From contig NC_132888.1 in NCBI RefSeq assembly GCF_030463535.1, forward strand, positions 1,997,470-2,061,469: DNA of 64,000 nt, written 5' to 3'. Made by a program: the position numbers and the translations under genes. Below the pieces are notes generated by a model that was not told the origin of the DNA, searched no databases, and saw nothing but the letters and a program-made list of their open reading frames with translations. The DNA is from Salminus brasiliensis (lineage: Eukaryota; Chordata; Actinopteri; Characiformes; Bryconidae). Shown here in pieces: positions 1-14,494 of this stretch. The stretch's first letter is position 1; each line of letters opens with the position of its first letter.

Positions 1-440
1 TCAAAACTATTTACACCCTCAGTACTGTCTAGAACCCCTTTTCAGTACTATGTAATTCCATATTCATCACTTTATGGGCGCTTATTAGTTCTAACACTTT
101 TCAGTTTTGTATAGAACCCTTTTTAGTACATTAGTAGATGTTCAGTAATGTATAGAACCTTTTCAGCACTTTCAGTACTCACTCTTAAGTCTGTTTGAGT
201 TCTGTATTTGTTTAATACTGTATAGAACCCGTTTAGTGCTATTTAAAATCCCTTTACTTTATAAAAAATACTAGAACCCTGTTTTCAGTACAGTATCATA
301 TCATTATAAGTACTGTGTAGAGTCCATTTACAGTGCTCTTTAGAACCCCTTTCAATACTACGTAGAACCTTTTACTGTACTGCAGTATATTTGGGGTACT
401 TGGGAGATCTTTGCAGTGCACTCAGAACCTGTTTGTGTAC
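1..440. repeat. Degenerate tandem repeat (TAGAACCC/TTCAGTACT motif)
   Basis: The motif 'tagaacccctttt' followed by 'cagtact' recurs roughly every 40-60 bases with many substitutions and small indels. No open frame or splice-bounded exon is visible. The stretch probably lies in the first intron or 5' region of septin 2. The period is too eroded to give a copy number by eye. Confidence 0.6.
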
Positions 441-589
441 CACAGTGGACTCGGGGAAAGATCTCAGATTCTGATAGAAGAAGCAGAAGTTCAGTTTGAG
501 GACACAAATATTTAAACAATGGAAGAGGTGTTTATTGAGGAACAGCAGTGCAGTATCAGATATAACAAGAACTCCATATTGACTTATTT

Positions 590-597
590 GTTATTAC

Positions 598-636
<39 letters not shown>
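590..636. repeat. (ATT)n microsatellite
   Basis: An uninterrupted run of ATT/TTA trinucleotides lies in non-coding sequence upstream of the first visible septin 2 exon. Confidence 0.9.
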
Positions 637-637
<1 letters not shown>

Positions 638-878
638 TCACACAAAAACTAAGTAGCAGTCCTGGTGTTCACTCACCACAAACAGCAGTAATATATATAT
701 ATAAAAGAGTTAAAGTAAGCTAAATTAGAGAACGTATAGACTGAGTATAAGCTAAGTGAAATATGAACATATGGATATAAACTAAAATATAGAAATTGCA
801 CATTTTCAGAATTAACAGGTAGTAAATTCACACCACACAAAAGTGTATGTATATTGCAGCTGAGATGTGTATAGAGGT

Positions 879-1329
879 AGGGGTGGGCAATATGATGATA
901 TAGTATTGTGATATTTTTTGTCATGGTGCACATTCTGAGCATATCGTGAATATTGTCAGTGCTTGAAGAACACGGATCCTCTACCCACGTTTCATTATAG
1001 ACTAATTAGTTCCATTTAATTGTTATTTAAATCGTTATATCTGTATATAATAGTTTGTATATAGATGTCTACTCAGGCTACATATGGATTTTAACAGCTT
1101 TATTGCTTTTATTACTTTTTTTTAATACTTATTCTGTCATATTTGTGTTGCTCACACCAAGTAAAATTCGTTGTATGTGTAACAAACTTGATGAGAAAGT
1201 ATTTGGACAGAATTTTTTTTTTTTGAAAATCTGAAGCTATTGGTGCATTTTTCTCTACACAATAAAATAAATAATGTTTAAAATTCTGTAAATATCGTGA
1301 TTTAACATTTTACCATATCACCCAGCCCT
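879..1329. mobile_element. MITE-like element with GGGCTGGGYRATAT ends
   Basis: The left end reads 'ggggtgggcaatatgatgat' and the right end 'atcacccagcccta', which are imperfect inverted repeats. Related pieces with the same ends and the internal 'atcgtgatata' motif occur at 15597-15765, 21119-21445 and 57935-58165. No transposase is visible, so this is best read as a non-autonomous DNA element of unassigned superfamily. Confidence 0.55.
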
Positions 1330-1956
1330 ATATATATATATATATACTATAACATTTACTTTAATACTGACACTTACTTTAATTAATTACTGCACATGTT
1401 TATTCAGTGTTGTCAGTTATCTGCTGATTCCCACTTCACCTGCACATTATTCATTCTCTATTCTTTATTACTGCGCTCCGGTTAGGTTTAAATGCATTAT
1501 TTAATTTTTTTACATTTTTTTATTGTATTACTGGCTGTTAAATTTTTTTGGGGATCAGTAAAGTATCCATCTGTATGTTAGCCTACACGTTTCCGTCTGA
1601 GAGTACTTGGTGAAGAGTAGAGTCTAAGATTAGAGGATCTGAATTTTTAGTCTGATTAAACCAGCTGAGGTTCTTCTTCAGTAAACAGTGAGGCTCTTCT
1701 GTAAGTCAGCTCCGTGCTCTCTGTGGTTTCTCAGGCCGTGCGAGTGTGTGAGAGATGGCGGGACTCTCAGACTGAATGTTTGAGGTTGTTTGGCCTTCAG
1801 TAAACACTCCTGCAATCGGTCAGTGCAGCGTCCGCTGAAGCGTGAATACTTAGCTCTGCTCTGAGCTGAGGATCGATGGCTTAGTTAGTTGATTAATGGG
1901 TCCTATAAGTAATCGTTAGCTCCGCCCTGCGTGGCAGGTTGTGAACTGATGATGAT

Positions 1957-1960
<4 letters not shown>

Positions 1961-2005
<45 letters not shown>

Positions 2006-2011
2006 TGTGTG
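1961..2011 (+). repeat. (GT)n microsatellite at a splice acceptor
   Basis: A GT run interrupted once by GC ends about 11 bases before the AG acceptor (2021-2022) of the first visible septin 2 exon. It occupies the place where a polypyrimidine tract is expected. Confidence 0.9.
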
Positions 2012-2022
2012 TTCATTATCAG

Positions 2023-5000
2023 GGCCAGTTCACCAACCCAGAGACTCCTGGGTATGTCGGCTTCGCCAACCTGCCGAACCAGGTTCACCGCAAATCCGTG
2101 AAAAAGGGCTTCGAGTTCACTCTCATGGTTGTTGGTGAGTACAGATTCATACTGGATATTAATGTTATTAGAACTTCATACTGGATATTAATGTTATTAG
2201 AGCTTCATACTGGATATTAATGTATTAGAACTTCATACTGGATATTAATGTTATTAGAACTTCATACTGGATATTAATGCTATTAGAGCTTCATACTGGA
2301 TATTAATGTTATTAGAGCTTCATACTGGATATTAATGTTATCAGAACTTCATACTGGATATTAATGTTATTAGAACTTCATACTGGATATTAATGCTATT
2401 AGAGCTTCATACTGGATATTAATGCTATTAGAGCTTCATACTGGATATTAATGTTATTAAAGCGTCATACTGGATATTAATGTTATTAGAGCTTCATACT
2501 GGATATTAATGTTATTAAAGCTTCATACTGGATATTAATGTTATTAGAGCTTCATACTGGATATTAATGTTTTTAGAGCTTCATTCTGGATATTAATGAT
2601 ATTAGAACTTCATACTGGATATTAATGATATTAGAACTTCATACTGGATATTAATGATATTAGAGCTTCATACTGGATATTAATGTTTTTAGAACTTCAT
2701 ACTGGATATTAATGTTTTTAGAACTTCATACTGGATATTAATGTTTTTAGAACTTCATACTGGATATTAATGTTATTAAAACTTCATACTGGATATTAAT
2801 GTTTTTAGAGCTTTATTCTGGATATTAATGTTTTTAGAGCTTCATACTGGATATTAATGATATTGGAACTTCATACTGAATATTAATTCTATTAGAACTT
2901 CATACTGGATATTAATGCTATTAGAGATTCATTCTGGATATTAATGCTATTAGAGATTCATTCTGGATATTAATGCTATTAGAGATTCATTCTGGATATT
3001 AATGTTTTTAGAGATTCATACTGGATATTAATGTTTTTAGAACTTCATACTGGATATTAATGTTATTAAAACTTCATACTGGATATTAATGTTATTAGAG
3101 ATTCATTCTGGATATTAATGTTTTTAGAGATTCATACTGGCTATTAATGTTATTAAAACTTCATACTGGATATTAATGCTATTAGAGATTCATTCTGGAT
3201 ATTAATGTTTTTAGAACTTCATACTGGATATTAATGTTATTAAAACTTCATACTGGATATTAATGCTATTAGAGATTCATTCTGGATATTAATGCTATTA
3301 GAGATTCATTCTGGATATTAATGTTTTTAGAGATTCATACTGGATATTAATGTTATTAGAGATTCATTCTGGATATTAATGATTTTAGAGATTCATACTG
3401 GATATTAATGCTATTAGAGATTCATACTGGATATTAATGCTATTAGAGCTTCATTCTGGATATTAATGTTTTTAGAGATTCATACTGGATATTAATGCTA
3501 TTAGAGATTCATTCTGGATATTAATGCTATTAGAGATTCATTCTGGATATTAATGTTTTTAGAGATTCATACTGGATATTAATGTTATTAGAGATTCATT
3601 CTGGATATTAATGTTATTAGAGATTCATTCTGGATATTAATGCTATTAGAGATTCATTCTGGATATTAATGCTATTAGAGCTTCATACTGGATATTAATG
3701 CTATTAGAGCTTCATACTGGATATTAATGCTATTAGAGATTCATTCTGGATATTAATGTTTTTAGAACTTCATATTGGATATTAATGTTTTTAGAACTTC
3801 ATACTGGATATTAATGTTATTAAAACTTCATACTGGATATTAATGTTATTAGAGATTCATTCTGGATATTAATGTTTTTAGAGATTCATACTGGATATTA
3901 ATGCTATTAGAGCTTCATACTGGATATTAATGCTATTAGAGCTTCATTCTGGATATTAATGTTTTTAGAGATTCATACTGGATATTAATGTTTTTAGAAC
4001 TTCATACTGGATATTAATGTTATTAAAACTTCATACTGGATATTAATGTTATTAAAACTTCATACTGGATATTAATGCTATTAGAGATTCATTCTGGATA
4101 TTAATGCTATTAGAGATTCATTCTGGATATTAATGTTTTTAGAGATTCATTCTGGATATTAATGTTTTTAGAGATTCATACTGGATATTAATGTTTTTAG
4201 AGATTCATACTGGATATTAATGCTATTAGATCTTCATTCTGGATATTAATGTTTTTAGAGATTCATACTGGATATTAATGCTATTAGAGCTTTATATTGG
4301 ATATTAATGATATTAGAGCTTCATTCTGGATATTAGTCAGTTTTGAATCTTCTAGAGTAGGGATGCACCGATGTTGAATTTCTTGCCGATATGATAACCG
4401 ATTATTAGCACATTGTTGTGGCTGATACCGATACTAAAAACTGATAACTTTTTTAGTATTTAAAAAAAGTTCACATTATAATCCATATATGAACTGCTTT
4501 TAAAAACCTGACAAAATCACGCATTAACTAATCTCATGAGATGATTATTCCAAATATAAGTTGTACCAAACAACTGACTAGCTTTTTTCCGACTAGCTTT
4601 CTCCCGATGGACGCACAGTCCGATATGCTTCGTTGGCTTAGGACGCCTTCGTTAACGGCTAGCTGTGAAGTATGTGCCATACAGCCCAAGCTAGCGAGCC
4701 CGCTCTCCTCCATAGCCTTAGCCATATTGCAAGCATTATCTCTGATCACAGCGTGCACCATTTCCACTTGCCAAGCATTTCTTCAAAAGCCGTAGAGATT
4801 GCTGTCGCTGTGTGTGCAGTACAGAACTCCTGTGCGTGCACGTCATCAAGCCACTGTACAATGAAGCTTAGCATACTCATTGGACTAACATCGTGGGTCG
4901 TGTATATGTTAAAACCTACAGTTTACTGACCAGTACACTGCATTTCAGAGGTGCGTGTGAGGGGAATTCTGGTGGGAGGAAGCTTGCGAGTGGTTTCCTT

Positions 5001-6675
5001 ATTATGGGAGTGACTGTGGGAATCCGTCCTACTGCCAGGGTTAGTGTCTCCGTGCCGGAGAGCAGCTGAAGCCTGCAGTTCTGTCTCTCCGGCTGTGTGG
5101 ATCCAGCTGCTGACCGTGACCGGGAGTGCATGGATTGTGCTGGCTGGGGGGAGGGGAGAGGTTCACTGCAGAGTCACTCCTCTGCCTTAAAATAAGTCAC
5201 TCTGGAATGCAGCGCCTGATTGGTCACTTTCAGCTCCACAAACAACGCGGGCCTGTAGGTCAGAACAGAGGGAGAACTGAGAATCGCTGGGAAACCATGT
5301 GAAACCTCGCTCTCGCAACTCAAAACACTCCCAGGACGCATTGTGTTAAGAGAGGAGAGGAGAGGAGAACCTCTCTCCAGAACTGCTGCTGTGTAACGCT
5401 GCAGAACCCATAGAGTCATATTAGTGTAAAATCCTGTAGTGTTACTCTACAGCCTCAGCCCACATGCTGCTCCACCTTCAGATCAAGCTTCTGCAGCTCT
5501 CAGTATGTCCAGAATGAATTTAGTGGAAGCTCAAAGCACGAATTTGCATTTTCAGCAAGAAATGCAAATTTTAATGCTATTATGGGCTCTGGTTTCTCTC
5601 GCACTCTCTCTATCCTCCTCACTCTCGCACTCGGTGTATGTACAATCATGCTTATTTACGGGTAGATGATTGACCACAGCTGGCAGTATTGCAGAGCGAG
5701 TTCCCTTGCGGTTTATATAGCCATTAACGTTCTCCATCGGAGCCGTTTCAGGAATACGAGAACCATCTGGAAGCCCACAACACCTTTGATTACTTTAATT
5801 CACAGATTAGCAGCTTGTATTTATTAAATTCTGTATTTTTTTTTATACTAGTCAGGCTTGTATTATTTACATTTGCATATTATTTACATGCATATATTTC
5901 TATTACCATTATCATTTTGTCCAGCGGTTATTGCTGTTTAGTATCTATGTAATCTAAGTAAGTCTTTTATCCATCTATCTATGCATATGTGCTTATTTAC
6001 AGCATATTTAACTACTTCTGTGTATATTAACCTTCTAAATATTAATGTTGAAGTAGTTTATTCTGTTATATCCAACTTAACAGCCTTAATTGAGGAGCAG
6101 ATATGTAGTCTAGCTACGTCCCAGTAATAGCAGACGCAAGCAGCCTGTTACTGCTGTTAATGTTACCAGTAAAAAACACAACACACTCCCAATCAGAATG
6201 TAATTAGTTGCTTCATGGCAAATAAATGTAAATAATAGACAGTGCTTTCAGGTCCATCAGAGACTCCATTTACATTTATGGCGTTTAGCTGACGCTCTTA
6301 TCCAGAGCGACTTACAAGGTTACTCGTATTACAGAGGAGGGCCAATGTAGTGTTAGGAGTCTTGCCCAAGGACTCTTATTGGTGTAGCGCAGAATAGTCA
6401 CCCAGACTGGGAATCGAACCCCAGTCTCCCACATGGTGTTGTTGTAACGCAATGGTAGGTGGTGGTGTTATCTGTTGCGCCACACCAACCACTCCATGAA
6501 CACAACAGACGTTCTAGCGTTATGTAACGTTTATATTCATGTTGTTTCCAGGTGAATCTGGTTTGGGGAAGTCCACTCTGATCAACAGCTTGTTCCTCAC
6601 TGACCTCTACCCAGAGCGGGTCATCCCCGGAGCCGCAGGTCAGTAAAACCACCCCTGCAGAATTTTCTGAATCCT

Positions 6676-6724
<49 letters not shown>

Positions 6725-9700
6725 TGGTAAGACCTTCACTATATGGGACGCTAGTGAAAATCTTACTGTAGGTCATGGTTATCTTTTAGAAGTAAAACGT
6801 TTAGATTCAAAGGTACATCAAGAAAGAGATTAGACCCCTATTATAAGATATTATAGCAGAATCAGAATTGTATTGCTTCATTTATTAATTCAGTGTGAGA
6901 GCATTTAGCAGTGAGTGGACCAGTACATTTGGCACTAAACTTCAGTGGAAATGTAAAAACTATGAAAGTTACTCTTTATAGATTTTAGGTTTAGGTAGAT
7001 CATCATGGTTTACTCTGAAAGCCTCAAACTCATATAAAACATGACCTCCTGCTGAGTTTGTGATTGGTTGTTATTTTTAGAGAAGATTGAGCGCACTGTG
7101 CAGATTGAAGCCTCGACGGTGGAGATTGAGGAGCGTGGTGTGAAACTCCGTCTGACTGTGGTGGACACACCCGGATATGGAGATGCTATTAACAGCCAAG
7201 ACTGGTAATTACATTTTTAATGAGCTATCTGTCTAGCTTTCTACCTACATATCTATCTACCTACCTATCTAGCTATCCTCATACCTACATGTCTAACTAT
7301 CTACCCACCTATCTGGCTGGCTATGTACCTATCAAGCTGATAACTGTCTACCAACCTACCTATCTATCTAGCTACCAACCTTCCTACCTATTTATCTAGA
7401 TACCAGCCTACCTACCTGTCTAGCTATCTACCAACCTACCTACCTACCTAGCTACCAACCTACCTATCTAGCTAGCTACCTACCTATCTAGCTAGCTACC
7501 AACCTACCTACCTATTTATCTAGATACCAGCCTACCTACCTGTCTAGCTATCTACCAACCTACCTACCTACCTAGCTACCAACCTACCTATCTAGCTAGC
7601 TACCTACCTATCTAGCTAGCTACCAACCTACCTATCTAGCTAGCTACCAACCTACCTATCTAGCTAGCTACCAACCTACATGTCTAGCTAGCTACCAACC
7701 AACCTACATGTCTAGCTAGCTACCAACCAACCTACATGTCTAGCTAGCTGCCAACCCACCTACCTATCTGGCTAGCTGCCAACCCACCTACCTATTTGGC
7801 TAGCTACCTACCTACCTGTCTAGCTAGCTACCTACCTACCTACCTGTCTAGCTAGCTACCAACCTACCTACCTGTCTAGCTAGCTACCTGCCTACCTACA
7901 TGTCTTGCTAGCTACCAACCTACATGTCTTGCTAGCTACCAACCTACATGTCTTGCTAGCTACCAACCTACATGTCTTGCTAGCTACCAACCTACCTACC
8001 TGTCTAGCTAGCTGCCAACCTACATGTCTTGCTAGCTACCAACCTACCTACCTGTCTAGCTAGCTACCTACCTACCTACCTGTCTAGCTAGCTACCTACC
8101 TACCTACCTGTCTAGCTAGCTGCCAACCCACCTACCTATTTGGCTAGCTACCTACCTACCTACCTGTCTAGCTAGCTACCTACCTACCTACCTGTCTAGC
8201 TAGCTACCAACCTACCTACCTGTCTAGCTAGCTACCAACCTACCTACCTGTCTAGCTAGCTACCTGCCTACCTACATGTCTTGCTAGCTACCAACCTACA
8301 TGTCTTGCTAGCTACCAACCTACCTACCTGTCTAGCTAGCTACCTACCTACCTACCTGTCTAGCTAGCTACCAACCTACCTACCTGTCTAGCTAGCTACC
8401 TGCCTACCTACATGTCTTGCTAGCTACCAACCTACATGTCTTGCTAGCTACCAACCTACATGTCTTGCTAGCTACCAACCTACCTACATGTCTAGCTAGC
8501 TACCAACCTACCTATCTAGCTAGCTACCAACCTACCTATCTAGCTAGCTGCCAACCCACCTACCTATCTAGCTAGCTACCTATCTACCTATCTATCTAGC
8601 TAGCTACCAACCTACCTATCTATCTAGCTAGCTACCAACCTACCTATCTATCTAGCTAGCTGCCAACCCACCTACCTATCTAGCTAGCTACCTATCTACC
8701 TATCTATCTAGCTAGCTACCCACCTACCTACCTATCTAGCTAGCTACCCACCTACCTACCTATCTAGCTAGCTACCAACCTACCTATCTAGCTAGCTGCC
8801 AACCCACCTACCTATCTAGCTAGCTACCTATCTACCTATCTATCTAGCTAGCTACCTACCTACCTACCTGTCTAGCTAGCTACCTACCTACCTACCTGTC
8901 TAGCTAGCTGCCAACCCACCTACCTATTTGGCTAGCTACCTACCTACCTACCTGTCTAGCTAGCTACCTACCTACCTACCTGTCTAGCTAGCTACCAACC
9001 TACCTACCTGTCTAGCTAGCTACCTGCCTACCTACATGTCTTGCTAGCTACCAACCTACATGTCTTGCTAGCTACCAACCTACCTACCTGTCTAGCTAGC
9101 TACCTACCTACCTACCTGTCTAGCTAGCTACCTACCTACCTACCTGTCTAGCTAGCTACCAACCTACCTACCTGTCTAGCTAGCTACCTGCCTACCTACA
9201 TGTCTTGCTAGCTACCAACCTACATGTCTAGCTAGCTACCAACCTACCTACCTATCTAGCTAGCTACCAACCTACCTATCTAGCTAGCTGCCAACCCACC
9301 TACCTATCTAGCTAGCTACCTATCTATCTAGCTAGCTACCAACCTACCTATCTATCTAGCTAGCTACCAACCCACCTATCTATCTAGCTAGCTGCCAACC
9401 CACCTACCTATCTAGCTAGCTACCTATCTACCTATCTATCTAGCTAGCTACCCACCTACCTACCTATCTAGCTAGCTACCAACCTACCTATCTAGCTAGC
9501 TGCCAACCCACCTACCTATCTAGCTAGCTACCTATCTATCTAGCTAGCTACCCACCTACCTACCTATCTAGCTAGCTACCAACCTACCTATCTAGCTAGC
9601 TGCCAACCCACCTACCTATCTAGCTAGCTACCTATCTACCTATCTATCTAGCTAGCTACCAACCTACCTACCTATCTAGCTAGCTACCAACCTACCTACC

Positions 9701-12700
9701 TATCTAGCTAGCTGCCAACCCACCTACCTATCTAGCTAGCTACCTATCTACCTATCTATCTAGCTAGCTACCAACCTACCTATCTATCTAGCTAGCTACC
9801 AACCTACCTATCTATCTAGCTAGCTGCCAACCCACCTACCTATCTAGCTAGCTACCTATCTACCTATCTATCTAGCTAGCTACCCACCTACCTATCTAGC
9901 TAGCTACCTATCTACCTATCTATCTAGCTAGCTACCTATCTACCTATCTATCTAGCTAGCTACCTATCTACCTATCTATCTAGCTAGCTACCAACCTACC
10001 TATCTATCTAGCTAGCTACCAACCTACCTATCTATCTAGATAGCTGCCAACCCACCTACCTATCTAGCTAGCTACCTATCTACCTATCTATCTAGCTAGC
10101 TACCAACCTACCTACCTGTCTAGCTAGCTACCAACCTACCTACCTGTCTAGCTAGCTACCAACCTACCTACCTGTCTAGCTAGCTACCAACCTACATGTC
10201 TTGCTAGCTACCAACCTACCTACCTGTCTAGCTAGCTACCTACCTACCTACCTGTCTAGCTAGCTACCAACCTACCTACCTGTCTAGCTAGCTACCTGCC
10301 TACCTACATGTCTTGCTAGCTACCAACCTACCTACCTGTCTAGCTAGCTACCTACCTACCTACCTGTCTAGCTAGCTACCAACCTACCTACCTGTCTAGC
10401 TAGCTACCTGCCTACCTACATGTCTTGCTAGCTACCAACCTACATGTCTTGCTAGCTACCAACCTACATGTCTTGCTAGCTACCAACCTACCTACATGTC
10501 TAGCTAGCTACCAACCTACCTACCTATCTAGCTAGCTACCAACCTACCTATCTAGCTAGCTGCCAACCCACCTACCTATCTAGATAGCTACCTATCTACC
10601 TATCTATCTAGCTAGCTACCAACCTACCTATCTATCTAGCTAGCTACCAACCTACCTATCTATCTAGCTAGCTGCCAACCCACCTACCTATCTAGCTAGC
10701 TACCTATCTACCTATCTATCTAGCTAGCTACCCACCTACCTACCTATCTAGCTAGCTACCAACCTACCTATCTAGCTAGCTGCCAACCCACCTACCTATC
10801 TAGCTAGCTACCTATCTACCTATCTATCTAGCTAGCTACCTACCTACCTACCTGTCTAGCTAGCTACCTACCTACCTACCTGTCTAGCTAGCTGCCAACC
10901 CACCTACCTATTTGGCTAGCTACCTACCTACCTACCTGTCTAGCTAGCTACCTACCTACCTACCTGTCTAGCTAGCTACCAACCTACCTACCTGTCTAGC
11001 TAGCTACCTGCCTACCTACATGTCTTGCTAGCTACCAACCTACATGTCTTGCTAGCTACCAACCTACCTACCTGTCTAGCTAGCTACCTACCTACCTACC
11101 TGTCTAGCTAGCTACCAACCTACCTACCTGTCTAGCTAGCTACCTGCCTACCTACATGTCTTGCTAGCTACCAACCTACATGTCTTGCTAGCTACCAACC
11201 TACATGTCTTGCTAGCTACCAACCTACCTACATGTCTAGCTAGCTACCAACCTACCTACCTATCTAGCTAGCTACCAACCTACCTATCTAGCTAGCTGCC
11301 AACCCACCTACCTATCTAGCTAGCTACCTATCTATCTAGCTAGCTACCAACCTACCTATCTATCTAGCTAGCTACCAACCTACCTATCTATCTAGCTAGC
11401 TGCCAACCCACCTACCTATCTAGCTAGCTACCTATCTACCTATCTATCTAGCTAGCTACCAACCTACCTACCTATCTAGCTAGCTGCCAACCCTACCTAT
11501 CTATCTAGCTAGCTGCCAACCCACCTACCTATCTAGCTAGCTACCTATCTACCTATCTATCTAGCTAGCTACCAACCTACCTACCTATCTAGCTAGCTGC
11601 CAACCCACCTACCTATCTAGCTAGCTACCTATCTACCTATCTATCTAGCTAGCTACCCACCTACCTATCTAGCTAGCTACCTATCTACCTATCTATCTAG
11701 CTAGCTACCTATCTACCTATCTATCTAGCTAGCTACCAACCTACCTATCTATCTAGCTAGCTACCAACCTACCTATCTATCTAGCTAGCTACCAACCCAC
11801 CTACCTATCTAGCTAGCTACCTATCTACCTATCTATCTAGCTAGCTACCCACCTACCTACCTATCTAGCTAGCTACCAACCTACCTATCTAGCTAGCTGC
11901 CAACCCACCTACCTATCTAGCTAGCTACCTATCTACCTATCTATCTAGCTAGCTACCTACCTACCTACCTGTCTAGCTAGCTACCTACCTACCTACCTGT
12001 CTAGCTAGCTGCCAACCCACCTACCTATTTGGCTAGCTACCTACCTACCTACCTGTCTAGCTAGCTACCTACCTACCTATCTATCTAGCTAGCTACCAAC
12101 CTACCTACCTGTCTAGCTAGCTACCTGCCTACCTACATGTCTTGCTAGCTACCAACCTACATGTCTTGCTAGCTACCAACCTACCTACCTGTCTAGCTAG
12201 CTACCTACCTACCTACCTGTCTAGCTAGCTACCAACCTACCTACCTGTCTAGCTAGCTACCTGCCTACCTACATGTCTTGCTAGCTACCAACCTACATGT
12301 CTTGCTAGCTACCAACCTACATGTCTTGCTAGCTACCAACCTACCTACATGTCTTGCTAGCTACCAACCTACCTACATGTCTAGCTAGCTACCAACCTAC
12401 CTACCTATCTAGCTAGCTACCAACCTACCTATCTAGCTAGCTGCCAACCCACCTACCTATCTAGCTAGCTACCTATCTACCTATCTATCTAGCTAGCTAC
12501 CAACCTACCTATCTATCTAGCTAGCTACCAACCTACCTATCTATCTAGCTAGCTGCCAACCCACCTACCTATCTAGCTAGCTACCTATCTACCTATCTAT
12601 CTAGCTAGCTACCAACCTACCTACCTATCTAGCTAGCTACCAACCCACCTACCTATCTAGCTAGCTACCAACCCACCTATCTATCTAGCTAGCTGCCAAC

Positions 12701-14437
12701 CCACCTACCTATCTAGCTAGCTACCTATCTACCTATCTATCTAGCTAGCTACCCACCTACCTATCTAGCTAGCTACCTATCTACCTATCTATCTAGCTAG
12801 CTACCAACCTACCTATCTATCTAGCTAGCTACCAACCTACCTATCTATCTAGCTAGCTACCAACCTACCTATCTATCTAGCTAGCTACCAACCCACCTAC
12901 CTATCTAGCTACCAACCTACCTACCTATCTAGCTAGCTACCTATCTACCTATCTATCTAGCTAGCTACCCACCTACCTATCTAGCTAGCTACCTATCTAC
13001 CTATCTATCTAGCTAGCTACCTATCTACCTATCTATCTAGCTACCAACCTACCTATCTATCTAGCTAGCTACCAACCTACCTACCTATCTAGCTAGCTAC
13101 CAACCTACCTACCAATCTAGCTAGCTACCAATGTACCTACACATCTAGCTAGCTATACCTACCTATCTATATATCTGTCTACTTATCTAGCTACATATAT
13201 ACTTACCTCCGTATTTATATCTGTCTATCTCTCTATCTATCTCTCTATCACTGAGCTTCTTTAGTATACTTCAGTTCAGTGTGTGGGGCAGCCGTGGTCT
13301 AATGAAGTTATGTCACCAATCAGTGAAAGTGCTGCCCTTGATCAGCAGCCGGATTCCTTCGTTAAAAGCTTTGGCCTTAAGAAGGGGAACCTTTTAATTA
13401 GCCTGATGCATCTCCTAGTGTCATAAGCAGCAATGCTATCCCAAAGGTCTTGTGGGTGACATGCTTCGCCGCTAAAACTACAGGGAGGGGATATGGGGGT
13501 GGGGGGGGGGGTGCTGAATTGTCACAGCCCAACTTTCCCTTGCAAAACAGTTCATGTGAAAGTGATTCTGCTTTTCTTTCTTATGGAGGGCGTCTGCAGT
13601 GCTGTTTCTAGTCACTTCAGCTCACTATTCAAATAAGTGTCATTTTTAGGCAGAGCGAAGGGGAAGTGGTGAGTTGGTGAGGATAAATGAGTGAGTTATC
13701 TGGGAAGTTGAAGCAGCTGCCGTCTGCGGGAGAGCAGAGACAGGAAATGTCCCAGTTTACGATCAGGGAGAGACAGACGGAGAGCTGGAATTCTCTGAAA
13801 GGAAACGTTTCCTGTTGCATTTGTCTTGTTAGGGCTGTAACCAAGTATTCATTGCTGTAGTTTTGTGAGGCATTTGAGTGATCACAGATAATCACAGATA
13901 TTCATCCAATCAAGTTGTGTCCATGTCCGTGTTTGTGGACACCCCTTCTAATGAATGCATTCAGCTACTTTTAAGTTAAACCTATTGCTATTCCAGTACT
14001 TTTGAATGGGATGAGGTTGCATGGTGATCCTCCAACATCCTGACCTCACTAACAATGCGCTTGTCGCTAAATGCAATCAAATCCTTACAGCAATGCTCCT
14101 TCAAAATCTGCAAAATCTATCTTCTCTGAACAGTAGAGACAGTTGCTCAAACAAAAGCAGGATCAACTCTTTTAATATGCTTTTTTTGCAGACGAAACAA
14201 TGAATGAGCAGGTGTCCCAATACTTTTGTCCATATAGTGTTTGCAGTCATGCACTGTACAGCTAACAATAGAATGCTTTGATAACTGTCCTGTCACAAGA
14301 ACATTAATATGAGGATCAAAAACTTGAATAATATGATAAAAACATAATAATTATTAAAATACATTATTTATTATGCAGCTTTTTAGTTTGGTGTGTAAAG
14401 TTGGGAATGTGATGTATTACTATGTTCCTATGATATA

Positions 14438-14494
<57 letters not shown>

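Noticed and set aside
498-560. ATG GAA GAG followed by GTGTTT as the missing septin 2 first coding exon
   Set aside because: It would give only three residues before a weak donor, with no resemblance to the conserved septin 2 N-terminus.
2141-4337. Regular 29-bp repeats resembling a CRISPR array
   Set aside because: Units are directly adjacent with no unique spacers, there are no cas genes, and the region is a vertebrate intron. The 29-bp and 26-bp arrays at 36050 and 38590 were rejected for the same reason.
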